Assembly (NCBI RefSeq): GCF_003323715.1
Contig: NZ_QOIN01000045.1
Coordinates: forward strand, 1-64,000
Origin: Streptomyces diacarni
GTDB taxonomy: Bacteria > Actinomycetota > Actinomycetes > Streptomycetales > Streptomycetaceae
Length of the DNA: 64,000 nucleotides
Reading direction: 5' to 3'
In this document: piece by piece, positions 37,801 through 44,884 of the stretch
Layout: each line of letters begins with the position of its first letter
Numbering within the stretch: the stretch's first letter is position 1
Made by a program: the position numbers and the translations under genes
The notes under the pieces: model-generated
The model's database searches: none
Told to the model about the DNA's origin: nothing
Seen by the model: the letters and a program-made list of their open reading frames with translations, nothing else

Positions 37801-37934
37801 GCGGGCGTCTTCTTCGCGTCCGCGCGGGCCGGGGCCACGGCGGTTGGGCCCAGCGCCGTTCCGACCCCCGCCACGGCGCCCGCCGCCACCACCGCTCTGC
37901 GGGTGACGCCCGCGCTCGCTTCGCCGCTCGTCAT
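34809..37934 (-). CDS. Exported endo-alpha-N-acetylgalactosaminidase (GH101)
   Basis: Protein of 1041 aa. The signal peptide VTRRAVVAAGAVAGVGTALG is Tat-like (twin Arg). The N-terminal part (about 50-290) is a beta-rich domain. The GH101 barrel holds LKGYQSEGHDSAHPDYAGNYNERAGGLADL, VHVNVTESYP, SLYIDVFRE (probable nucleophile about Asp465) and NVATEWGHG (probable acid/base about Glu491). Two C-terminal galactose-binding-like beta domains follow (about 670-1040). GH101 enzymes release Gal-beta1,3-GalNAc from O-glycans on Ser/Thr. The ATG at 37934 has GGAGGG 7 nt upstream. An AraC regulator follows in the same direction. Confidence 0.87.
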   Translation of the reverse strand: MTSGEASAGVTRRAVVAAGAVAGVGTALGPTAVAPARADAKKTPATHTLRTPDLDVRVDPAFPRIVDYTDRATGTTLHAQAEATTTLLVDGEEHTPEVTSTPGRDRITYTLTLETGTALTVRIEAEGRRVHWRVTRVAEAPEGRVGTLELPHLAFLSMRSDQRPDPVVHTARVELDKDKSGDTLIELTGETATDDEPVGCAYAVVATGELAAAIETNTSYDKPSKTAGADWDNGRLWRQTVAVGDARSTRLTCGQWTHRAATAAADQTEPLPYVTVVVTGDRNGDDVADWQDAAIAMRDIMIDPRGADAQHLRVVPHIPFNFASQATNPFLSTLDQVKRIHLATDGLRQFTLLKGYQSEGHDSAHPDYAGNYNERAGGLADLNTLLRKGRKWNTDFAVHVNVTESYPVAHAFSEKLVDKNNEQWDWLDQSYRIDQRRDLVSGDVIARFKNLREDTDKGLTSLYIDVFRESGWTSDRLQRAFRDQGWNVATEWGHGFERSALWSHWATETDYGADTSRGINSRLIRFIRNHQKDVFADKWPTLLGGARMGNYEGWRGKTDWHAFYALIWTHSLPAKYLQARPIRSWSEHEITFEGEEATAVTDTGGKRRITTEGRRVYDDGLYLLPWEPRKATDPAKLYHYNPDGGRTTWQLPSGWKHTRTVHVYPLTWRGRGEPVEAAVSGGRVTLDAEAGMPYVVHRRPAPAQPKPHWGEGTPLTDPGFHSGGLAAWTVAGTAAVEVSKRGDPELVLAPGGEASVSQRLRRLEPGTYAASVQVQVGDEAGERRRAALTVRTADGVTAENWTDTSTATNQVAADLKQGTRFQRMTAWFTVPEGGGPVTLALTAGKGEVPVRFDHVRVVAGTPPRTVRNGASERQAALVQEDFEHVPQGWGPFVKGDAGGSTDPRTHLAQRHAPYTQRGWNGKTIDDVIDGSESLKSRGENTGLVYRTVPHTVRFEAGKTYRVSFRYENEKADQYAWVTGVDAPGAKELQRQPLPVATRPATLTYEFTAPEEGQAWVGLRKVGDDGKAEFALDAFTVSEVTD

Positions 37935-38249
37935 GGTTGTGCCCTCCACTCGGGTCCGCCACCGGTCTGCGCCACCGGTCTTCGCCGACCCACCCTTGGT
38001 GACCTAGTGCGGGCTTGCCCATGGACAAGCGTGCGGTGGTTGTTGGACTTGCGTCACGCGCTTGCGGCGCGGCTCCGCCGGGAGGGCGGACGACGGGCGG
38101 GGTGACGGGGCGCTCCGGGCGGGTGGCGGGACCGTTCCGGGCGGCTGGAGGTGCCCCGCGGCGCGTGCGGGTGCATGCTGCTGGGAGACGCTGAGGAACC
38201 TGGTCCTGGCGTGCGAGCGTCCGCGCCCGGCCGATCACCAAGGAGTGAC
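37935..38249. other. Divergent intergenic region between the GH101 and SpoIIE genes
   Basis: 315 nt with no supported gene. It must carry the promoters for both genes. GCTTGCCCATGGACAAGC (38013-38030) is a palindrome with one mismatched pair and could be an operator for the GH101 gene. The 38050-38230 part is very GC-rich and featureless. Confidence 0.5.
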
Positions 38250-40706
38250 GTGGAGCCTCCCGCCCAGGAGTCCCCGGACGACAGTCCCGGCTTCGACGGG
38301 GTCGCGGCCGCCCTGGTCGACGAGGACGGCCGCATCACCTGGTGGTCGCGGGCCGCGGGGCGGCTGCTGGGCTGGAGCGGCGCGGCGATCGCCGGCACCC
38401 CGGCGCGTGACCTGGTCGCCTCCCACGCGCCCACCCTGGTCGGGCCGCACGCCCCCGCCGGAGCCCCCTCCGGCTCCCGGGAGGCGGAGACCATCCGTCG
38501 GCTGCGGCTGCGCCACAGGGCAGGGCACCTGGTCCCGGCGACGGTGCGGCTGCTGGCGGCCGACGGGGCGCAGGGGACGCTGGCCGTGGCCGTGGCCGAG
38601 GACGTCGTGGGCCCGGGGCCTGCGCCAGGGCCGATGCTGGTCCGCGCCCTGCTCGAACAGGACCGGGTGCCCGTGGCCCAGTTCGACATGGGGCTGCGGG
38701 TGGTACGCACCAATGCCGCGTTCGAGGAGCTGCGGCCCGAGGGCGCGGCGGACGACTGGCTGACCCGGCTGCCCAGCGTCGAGGGGGACGGCGTCGCGCG
38801 GGAGGCGATGGCGCAGGTCGCCCAGAGCGGGACGGTCGTCGCCGCCTCCGAGTACGGGCTGGGTCCTCCCGGCTCCGAGGTGGGGCTCTTCCTGACCTGC
38901 CTGCGGGTCGACGGGCCGCTCGGCGAACCGCTCGGCGTCGTGGTGACCGCGCGCGAGGCCACCCCGCGGCAGCGCGCCCGCCGCCGCCTCGGCAAGGCCT
39001 ACGAGCGCGCCTTCCACCTCGGCTCCTCCCTGGACGTGGTGCACAGCGCCCGCGACCTGGCCCAGGTGCTGGTCCCCGGCCTCGGCGACCTGGCCAGCGT
39101 CGACTTCCCCGACGACGTGCTCCAGGGCCGCGATCCCCCGCTCGGCTACCCGGGGCAGGAAGCCTCGGCGCCGCGGAGGGTCGCGGTGCAGGCCGCGGAC
39201 GGGCAGTGGCCCGCCGCGCTGGTGCAGGTCGGCGAGGCGGTGCCGACCACCCCTGAGGGCCCTCAGACCGCCGGGAAGATCGTCGGGGAGGTGCTCGCCG
39301 CGGGCCCGGGGACGGCACGGCAGATCCTGGGACACGACCCGGAACTGATCGCGCGGCTCGTCCCCGAGGGGATGCGGGACTCGCTGGGCTGCCCGCTGTA
39401 CCACGGCGGCCGTTTCTTCGGGTACGTGCAGGTGTACCGCACCCGGGACCCCAAGCCGTTCGAGTACGACGACGTGCGGTTCCTCCAGGACATGTGCCAC
39501 CGGACGGCCGGGGCGCTGGACAACGCCTTCCGGTACACCCGCGAGCACCGTACCGCGCTCGTCCTGCAGCGCAGCCTCCTGCCGCCCGCGGCCACCGAGG
39601 GCTCGGCGGCCGAGACGGCGGGTTCCTATCTGCCGGCCGGCGGCGGTGCCAGCGTGGGCGGCGACTGGTTCGACGCCTTCCCTTTGTCCTCGCTGCGGAT
39701 CGCGCTGGTCGTCGGCGACGTCATCGGCCACGGGCTCCAGGCCACCGCGACCATGGCAAGGGCCCGCACCGCCGTGCAGACCCTCGCCGATCTCGACCTG
39801 CCGCCCGAGGAGCTGCTGACCTGCCTGGACGACCTCGTGCAGCGGATGAAGGCCGAGGCCGACCACCCCGACAGCGTCGGCGCCTCGTGCCTGTTCGCCG
39901 TCTACGACCCGGTCAGCCAGGAGTGCAGGATGGCCAGCGCGGGGCACCCGCCGCCCGCCGTGGTCCTGCCCGACGGCACGGTCAGCTTCCTGGACCTGAC
40001 GCCGGGGCCGCTGCTGGGCGTCGGCGACAACCCGTTCGAGGTGACCAGCGTGCGGCTGCCGCCGGGCAGCGTGCTCGCCCTCTACACCGACGGGCTGGTC
40101 GGCCACGATCCGGAAGCCGGCATGGCCAGGCTGCTGGAGGACTTGGAGAAGCTGTGCCGCCCGGCCCCCGGGCTGCGCGCCGAGGACGCCCACAAGCCGC
40201 TCGACCAGGTCAGCGCCGAGCTGATCCGCCGCCATCCGAGCGCCGAGCACCCCGACGACGACGTCACCGTGCTGCTCGCCCGCACCAGGGCCGTGCCCGG
40301 GACCGACACCGCCTCCTGGGAGTACCCCGCCGATCCGGCCGCCGTCCAGGCCGCCCGCGAGGACGTCAGCGCCCAACTGGAGACGTGGGGGCTGGTGGAG
40401 GAGTCGTTCACCACCGAACTCATCGTCAGCGAACTGGTCACCAACGCCATCCGCTACGCGGGCGGCCCTGTCAGCCTGCGCCTGATCCGCGACCACGTCC
40501 TGGTGTGCGAGGTCTCCGACCCCAGCAACACCCAGCCGCGGCTGCGCCGCGCCCTGACCACCGACGAGGGCGGCCGCGGGCTCTTCCTGGTCGCCCAGCT
40601 CGCCCACCGCTGGGGCAGCCGCTACGGCGACCGCGGCAAGACGATCTGGACCGAACAGGAGTTGGGGCACGGTCAGGCCGCGGGCGGTCCGCTCGCGCTA
40701 TCGTGA
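38250..40706 (+). CDS. PAS/GAF-SpoIIE-HATPase serine phosphatase
   Basis: Protein of 818 aa. Two PAS-like segments come first (FDGVAAALVDEDGRITWWSRAAGRLLGWS at 15-45 and VAQFDMGLRVVRTNAAFEEL near 140-160). A GAF domain (about 250-410) is next. The PP2C/SpoIIE phosphatase domain (about 430-640) contains LQRSLLPP, GGDWFDAFPL, VGDVIGHGLQATATMARART and ASAGHPPPAVV. Last is a RsbW-like ATPase (about 660-770) with SELVTNAIRYAGGPV, VSDPSNTQPRLR and GGRGLFLVAQLAHRWG. Such proteins dephosphorylate anti-anti-sigma factors and can also act as anti-sigma kinases. GTG at 38250 has AAGGAG 4 nt upstream; the frame opens further upstream at 38151. Confidence 0.9.
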   Translation: MEPPAQESPDDSPGFDGVAAALVDEDGRITWWSRAAGRLLGWSGAAIAGTPARDLVASHAPTLVGPHAPAGAPSGSREAETIRRLRLRHRAGHLVPATVRLLAADGAQGTLAVAVAEDVVGPGPAPGPMLVRALLEQDRVPVAQFDMGLRVVRTNAAFEELRPEGAADDWLTRLPSVEGDGVAREAMAQVAQSGTVVAASEYGLGPPGSEVGLFLTCLRVDGPLGEPLGVVVTAREATPRQRARRRLGKAYERAFHLGSSLDVVHSARDLAQVLVPGLGDLASVDFPDDVLQGRDPPLGYPGQEASAPRRVAVQAADGQWPAALVQVGEAVPTTPEGPQTAGKIVGEVLAAGPGTARQILGHDPELIARLVPEGMRDSLGCPLYHGGRFFGYVQVYRTRDPKPFEYDDVRFLQDMCHRTAGALDNAFRYTREHRTALVLQRSLLPPAATEGSAAETAGSYLPAGGGASVGGDWFDAFPLSSLRIALVVGDVIGHGLQATATMARARTAVQTLADLDLPPEELLTCLDDLVQRMKAEADHPDSVGASCLFAVYDPVSQECRMASAGHPPPAVVLPDGTVSFLDLTPGPLLGVGDNPFEVTSVRLPPGSVLALYTDGLVGHDPEAGMARLLEDLEKLCRPAPGLRAEDAHKPLDQVSAELIRRHPSAEHPDDDVTVLLARTRAVPGTDTASWEYPADPAAVQAAREDVSAQLETWGLVEESFTTELIVSELVTNAIRYAGGPVSLRLIRDHVLVCEVSDPSNTQPRLRRALTTDEGGRGLFLVAQLAHRWGSRYGDRGKTIWTEQELGHGQAAGGPLALS

Positions 40707-40733
40707 CGTCGGGCCGCGCGCTGGGGGTGTGCG

Positions 40734-41624
40734 ATGAGTGGTTCGGTGGCCGACCGCGTCGAACGCGGCTTCCCGCACCTGGAGACGGTGCGCGCGGCGC
40801 TCACGGCGCTCTACCGGCGGCTGTCCGCCGACGGCGTACGCGGCTTCGGCCACAGCGTCGCGCCCGGCGACGTCGCCTTCTCCGACGCCGACGACCTGTA
40901 TCCGGGGGTGCAGCGCGTCGCCGGTGTGATGGTCGGGCACCTGCGGCTGCCCGCGGCGCGGGTCATCGTCTCCTTCCGCGAGATGACGCACGCCGCGAAC
41001 GTCGAACTGAGCGCCGGGCCCGAGTACTTCGTGGAGCTCAACGACCGCTTCAAGCGGCACCGCGGCGACATCGGCGCGGCCCTCGCCCACGAGGTCACCC
41101 ACGTGTGGCTGCACCGCCTCGGCCTCGCCTTCCCCGGCACCCGCGACAACGAGATCCTCACCGACACCGCCGCCACCTACCTCGGCGCCGGCTGGCTGCT
41201 GCTGGACGCCTTCCGGCAGGACGCCCTCACCTCGCAGAAGCTCGGCTACCTCACCCCCGAGGAGTTCGGCTACGTCCTCGCCAAGCGGGCACGGCTGTGC
41301 GGTGAGGACCCCGCCGTCTGGTTCACCAGCCCGCAGGCCTACGAGGCGTACGCACGCGGACACGCGCTCGCCGTACGCGACGAGGCGGTACCGCCGCTGG
41401 CGGCGGCACCGTGGTGGGAGCGGCGGCGGTACGTGCGCGAGCGGCGGCGCGGGGAGCCGGGCGGCGGCCCGGACGGCGGCGGGTACGCCTTCGAGGCCGA
41501 CGGCTTTGGTGTACGGGTCTCCTTCCCCTGCCCGACCTGCCGGGTGCGGCTGCGGGTGCCCGCGCGGGGGCGGGTGCGGGCGCGGTGCGGCCTGTGCGGC
41601 GCGGTGTGGGCGTGCGACACGTGA
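40734..41624 (+). CDS. HExxH metallopeptidase-like protein with C-terminal zinc ribbon
   Basis: Protein of 296 aa. The central motif ALAHEVTHVWLHRLG (about 118-132) is an HExxH zinc-protease site, and DNEILTDTAATYLGAGWLLL about 10 residues later gives a candidate third ligand. The C-terminus carries two Cys pairs, CPTCR and CGLC, in a zinc-ribbon arrangement of about 27 residues. There is no signal peptide, so it should be cytoplasmic. I do not recognise a named family. It starts 28 nt after the SpoIIE gene and may share its transcript. Confidence 0.8.
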   Translation: MSGSVADRVERGFPHLETVRAALTALYRRLSADGVRGFGHSVAPGDVAFSDADDLYPGVQRVAGVMVGHLRLPAARVIVSFREMTHAANVELSAGPEYFVELNDRFKRHRGDIGAALAHEVTHVWLHRLGLAFPGTRDNEILTDTAATYLGAGWLLLDAFRQDALTSQKLGYLTPEEFGYVLAKRARLCGEDPAVWFTSPQAYEAYARGHALAVRDEAVPPLAAAPWWERRRYVRERRRGEPGGGPDGGGYAFEADGFGVRVSFPCPTCRVRLRVPARGRVRARCGLCGAVWACDT

Positions 41625-41685
41625 GGTGACCCGGCGGGGCCGGAAAGCTCTCGGCGCGGGGCCGGCATGGCGTAGGTTCGAAGGT

Positions 41686-42150
41686 ATGAGTCCTTCGCTT
41701 GCCACCACCACACGGGTCGATCTCGACGGGCTGCTGGAGTTCGTGCGGCCCCGCCACCGGGCGATCCTGCTGACGCGGCGCAAGGACGGGGCGCCGCAGG
41801 CCTCGCCGCTCACGTGCGGGGTGGACGCGGCGGGGCGGATCGTGGTCTCCACGTACCCGGAGCGCGCCAAGACGCGCAACGCGCGCCGCGAGGCCCAGGT
41901 GAGCGTGCTGGTGCTGTCGGACGAGTGGAACGGCCCCTGGGTGCAGGTCGACGGCGACGCCGAGGTGCTGGACCTGCCGGAGGCGCTGGAGCCGCTGGTC
42001 GAGTACTACCGGACGATCTCGGGCGAGCACCCGGACTGGGACGAGTACCGCGCGGCCATGCGGGAGCAGGGCAAGTCGCTGATCCGGGTGACTCCCCGGC
42101 AGTGGGGGCCGATCGCCACGGGCGGGTTCCCCGCCCGGCTGGCCGGCTGA
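41686..42150 (+). CDS. PPOX-class F420-dependent oxidoreductase-like protein
   Basis: Protein of 154 aa with a split beta-barrel flavin/F420-binding fold. RPRHRAILLTRRKDGAPQASPLTCGVDAAGRIVVSTYPERAKTRNARREAQVSVLVLSDEW matches the actinobacterial F420-binding branch of the pyridoxamine-phosphate-oxidase-like superfamily. The C-terminal RVTPRQWGPIATGGFP is typical. It probably reduces or oxidises a small molecule with F420; the substrate is unknown. ATG 41686 has AAGGT directly before it. The gene ends at a convergent hairpin. Confidence 0.85.
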   Translation: MSPSLATTTRVDLDGLLEFVRPRHRAILLTRRKDGAPQASPLTCGVDAAGRIVVSTYPERAKTRNARREAQVSVLVLSDEWNGPWVQVDGDAEVLDLPEALEPLVEYYRTISGEHPDWDEYRAAMREQGKSLIRVTPRQWGPIATGGFPARLAG

Positions 42151-42195
42151 GCACGAGCGGCGCAACCGGCCTGAAGAAGACCGGGGCGCGCGGCC

Positions 42196-42234
42196 GGCGG
42201 GCCCCGCCGGCCCACCGGGCCGACGGGGCCCGCC
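42196..42234. terminator. Bidirectional hairpin between PPOX and ATP-grasp genes
   Basis: Arms 42196-42213 and 42217-42234 pair as GGCGGGCCCCG with CGGGGCCCGCC, one mismatch, then CGGCCC with GGGCCG; the loop is ACC. It lies between two convergent genes. Confidence 0.7.
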
Positions 42235-42297
42235 TGTTCCGCCCGCCGGTTCCGGCTCGGTCCCGGCTCAGCGGAAGACGTGCGGCACGCGTCCGGA

Positions 42298-43485
42298 TCA
42301 GCGGATGACGTGCGGCACGAAGCGCGCGTACTCGTCCGTGACCAGGCCCGCCGACTCGCGGATGCCGAGCCCCGCGGCCTCGCCGTCGACGACCCAGGTG
42401 CCGAGCACCGTGCGGTTGCCGTCGAACTCCGGCAGCGGGCACAGCGCCTGGTAGCAGCACGGCTCGTCCCGCGCCGACGGCGCGGTGCCGGGCTCGTGCA
42501 GGGTGACACCCGCGCCCTCGCGGCCCAGCAGGGGCTTGGCCGCCCAGCCGGTCGTGGTCGCCAGCTCCCGCGGACCGTCCAGATAGGCCGGCAGCAGGTT
42601 CGGGTGGCCGGGATACAGCTCCCACAGGATCGCCAGGAGCGCCTTGTTGGACAGCAGCATCTTCCAGGCCGGCTCGATCCACAGGGTGGTGCCGGTGCCG
42701 CCCCCGTTGTCGAGGGTCTCCAGCACGTGGCGCCCGAACCGGTCGGAGGCCAGCCACTCCCACGGGTAGAGCTTGAAGCAGGCCCGGACGAACTTCAGCC
42801 GCTGGTCGACGAACCGGCCCGAGAGCCGGTCCCACCCGATCTCCTCCACGGGTATCGCCACCGTCTCCAGACCGGCCTGTTCGGCGGTCTCCTGGAGGTA
42901 GGCGACGGTCATCAGGTCCTCGCCCAACTCGTCGCGCGCCGAGTGGGCGAAGTGGACGGGCGCGCCGGGCGGCAGCAGCGCCGCCTGCTTCCTCCAGACC
43001 TCGACGAGCCGCTCGTGCAAGGAGTTCCACTGGTCGGCGCCGGGGAAGCACTCCTCCATCCAGAACCACTGCGGCGAGGCGGCCTCCACCAGCGAGGTCG
43101 GCGTGTCCGCGTTGTACTCCAGCAGTTTGGCGGGCTCGCCGCGCCCGTCGTAGCGCAGGTCGAACCTGCCGTAGAGGCTGGGCACCTCCTCGCGTCGCCG
43201 CCAGGCCTCGGCGACCCGGTCGATCAGCGCCGGCTGCGTGATGCCCAGGTCGGCGAACCTGTTCTCCTCGACGATGTACGCGGCTGCCCGCAGGCACATG
43301 GCGTGGAGTTCCTCGACGACCTCCTCGAGGGCTTCGACCTCGGGCAGCGTGAAGGAGTAGTAGGCGCTCTCGTCCCAGTAGGGGCGGAAGGAGCCGTCGG
43401 GGTACCGGGTCAGCGGGTAGATGCAGCCCTGTTCCTCGACGGTCTCCCGCCAGCCGGGACGAGGGGTGATGGTGTGGCGGTCCAT
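42298..43485 (-). CDS. YgiC-like ATP-grasp (glutathionylspermidine synthase family)
   Basis: Protein of 395 aa. Motifs of the glutathionylspermidine synthetase-like ATP-grasp family are present: YGRFDLRYDGRGEPAKLLEYNADTPTSLVEAA, WKMLLSNKALLAILWELYPGHPNLLPAY, AAKPLLGREGAGVTLHEPG and CCYQALCPLPEFDGNRTVLGTWVVDGEAAGLGIRES. The amidase half of true Gsp synthetase is absent, as in YgiC and YjfC. It probably forms an amide bond on a peptide or protein with an amine or amino acid; the substrate is unknown. It ends a three-gene minus-strand unit with the next two genes. Confidence 0.87.
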   Translation of the reverse strand: MDRHTITPRPGWRETVEEQGCIYPLTRYPDGSFRPYWDESAYYSFTLPEVEALEEVVEELHAMCLRAAAYIVEENRFADLGITQPALIDRVAEAWRRREEVPSLYGRFDLRYDGRGEPAKLLEYNADTPTSLVEAASPQWFWMEECFPGADQWNSLHERLVEVWRKQAALLPPGAPVHFAHSARDELGEDLMTVAYLQETAEQAGLETVAIPVEEIGWDRLSGRFVDQRLKFVRACFKLYPWEWLASDRFGRHVLETLDNGGGTGTTLWIEPAWKMLLSNKALLAILWELYPGHPNLLPAYLDGPRELATTTGWAAKPLLGREGAGVTLHEPGTAPSARDEPCCYQALCPLPEFDGNRTVLGTWVVDGEAAGLGIRESAGLVTDEYARFVPHVIR

Positions 43486-43518
43486 GCCGGCCCTCTCGTC
43501 GTGCGCCGCGCGCCCGGG

Positions 43519-43989
43519 TCAGCCGCCGTACCCGCCACCGCTGCTGCTGCCGTACCCGTCGTCATCGTCGTCGCAGCCGAAGCCGGCCCGCTCGACGGCC
43601 GCGGCGTGGATGAAGGTGCCGTCCTTCGCGCGCGCGTCGTCCTCGCGCCCGCCGTAGTACCAGGCCGTGCCGGCCCCTTCGGTGCCGCGGCCTTCCGCGG
43701 TGGCGGGGGCGGCGGCGGGGAAGGCCGCCTGCCGCGTGGTCGCCGAGGTCTCGCACTGGCTCGGCGGCAGGATGCGGTAGCCGCGCACGGCGTCGTAACT
43801 GTCGGGGTCCACGCAGCGCTTGTCGGGCTCCGAGGTGTATCCGGACAAGGCCACCGCGAGGGCGCCCATGCTGCCGAGCACCACGGTCGAGGAGCGCAGC
43901 CTGCGCCGCTTGCCCCGGGCCGCGCGGTTCTGAGCGGCGGGCGCCGGCGTGTGCTGTTCGGCGCTGTGCGCGTCCGGTATCACGGTCAT
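43519..43989 (-). CDS. Membrane-anchored YgiB-like (DUF1190-type) protein
   Basis: Protein of 156 aa. A basic N-terminus precedes a membrane segment, STVVLGSMGALAVALSGY. The extracytoplasmic part has CVDPDSYDAVRGYRILPPSQCE with two Cys residues, resembling the repeated Cys motif of YgiB/DUF1190, and an acidic/Gly-rich end (CDDDDDGYGSSSGGGYGG). It lies 33 nt upstream of the YgiC-like gene, the same pairing as ygiB-ygiC in enterobacteria. The family assignment is moderate, since only part of the motif is present. Confidence 0.7.
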   Translation of the reverse strand: MTVIPDAHSAEQHTPAPAAQNRAARGKRRRLRSSTVVLGSMGALAVALSGYTSEPDKRCVDPDSYDAVRGYRILPPSQCETSATTRQAAFPAAAPATAEGRGTEGAGTAWYYGGREDDARAKDGTFIHAAAVERAGFGCDDDDDGYGSSSGGGYGG

Positions 43990-44097
43990 GGGTCCCCCTA
44001 CGTACGACTGAATCGAAGCGACGCGCCCACCCTAGTCCGTGCCCCTGGCCGTGCCCGGTCCCCCGCCTCCCGGCGCCCCGCTCGTCCGGTACGGCCG

Positions 44098-44790
44098 CTA
44101 CCTGCGTACTTGACCGAGTACGCGTTCGCATCCGGCGAGGAAGTGGCGCGCGGCGCTGGTACTGACGGGGGCGCCGTCGTCGACCGCCGCGTCGCGCAGG
44201 CGGCGCAGTCCTTCGTAGACGGCGAGGGTCGCGGGCGCGGCGCCGGCGAGGCCCAGCCGCTGCCGCAGCAGCGCGGAAGACCCGCGGTCCGCGCGTGTTG
44301 CGGGCGGCCTGGGCAGCGCGGCGTCGAGTCCCGCGCTCAGCGCTGCCCAGGCCGCCGCCAACGCCCCGACGGGCGAGGCTTCGACGATCGCCCAGGAGTC
44401 ACGGAAGTCCGCCGCCACGGGGATCTCAGACGCCGGGGGCGACGGGGGCTGCTCGTACGGGCCCCCTGGGGGTGGGTGCTGCTGGTACGGGGACGACGGG
44501 GAAGGGGAAGGCGGCGTCCGGGAGGGTGTCGTGGCCGGAGGGCCCCCGTACGGCGCGGATCCCGGGGCGGGCGTGCGCGCGTCGGGGTGCTGCTGGACCA
44601 TCTCCTCGGCGCGTTCGCGCAGTTGCCGGGCCTCCGCCTCGAACTCGATGGCCCCTGCGGGCGTTTCGATCCGCGTCATGCGCGCGAACGCCTCCCGCAG
44701 GTAGTCGCGCAGGCACCAGGCCACCACGAGCGTCACCGCGGGCCAGACCACGGCCTCGACGTACCGCAGAACGAGCTCGGCCACATCCAT
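44098..44790 (-). CDS. Membrane protein with Pro-rich linker, unknown function
   Basis: Protein of 230 aa. An N-terminal membrane helix (VLRYVEAVVWPAVTLVVAWCL) is followed by an amphipathic segment EFEAEARQLRERAEEMVQQH. A Pro/Ser/Gly/Thr-rich linker lies at about 72-115. The C-terminal helical domain contains RDSWAIVEASPVGALAAAWAALSAGLD and LRRLRDAAVDDGAPVSTSAARHFLAGCERVLGQ. The C-terminal part recalls DUF4145-like helical domains found in membrane proteins, but I cannot name a family. It is the first gene of the unit with the YgiB- and YgiC-like genes (108-nt gap). Confidence 0.68.
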   Translation of the reverse strand: MDVAELVLRYVEAVVWPAVTLVVAWCLRDYLREAFARMTRIETPAGAIEFEAEARQLRERAEEMVQQHPDARTPAPGSAPYGGPPATTPSRTPPSPSPSSPYQQHPPPGGPYEQPPSPPASEIPVAADFRDSWAIVEASPVGALAAAWAALSAGLDAALPRPPATRADRGSSALLRQRLGLAGAAPATLAVYEGLRRLRDAAVDDGAPVSTSAARHFLAGCERVLGQVRR

Positions 44791-44818
44791 GGCTCCATCC
44801 TGTCCCCCCGCACCGCGA

Positions 44819-44862
44819 ACGGGGGCGGAATCGGGCCGCGACCGGCCCGGTTCCGCCCCCGT
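44819..44862 (-). terminator. Hairpin terminator after the MMPL operon
   Basis: ACGGGGGCGGAA (44819-44830) pairs with TTCCGCCCCCGT (44851-44862), and CGGGCC inside pairs with GGCCCG. It begins 23 nt past the MMPL stop and closes the tetR-mmpL operon. Confidence 0.8.
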
Positions 44863-44884
44863 CGCGCTGGAGGAAGGCGACCGC

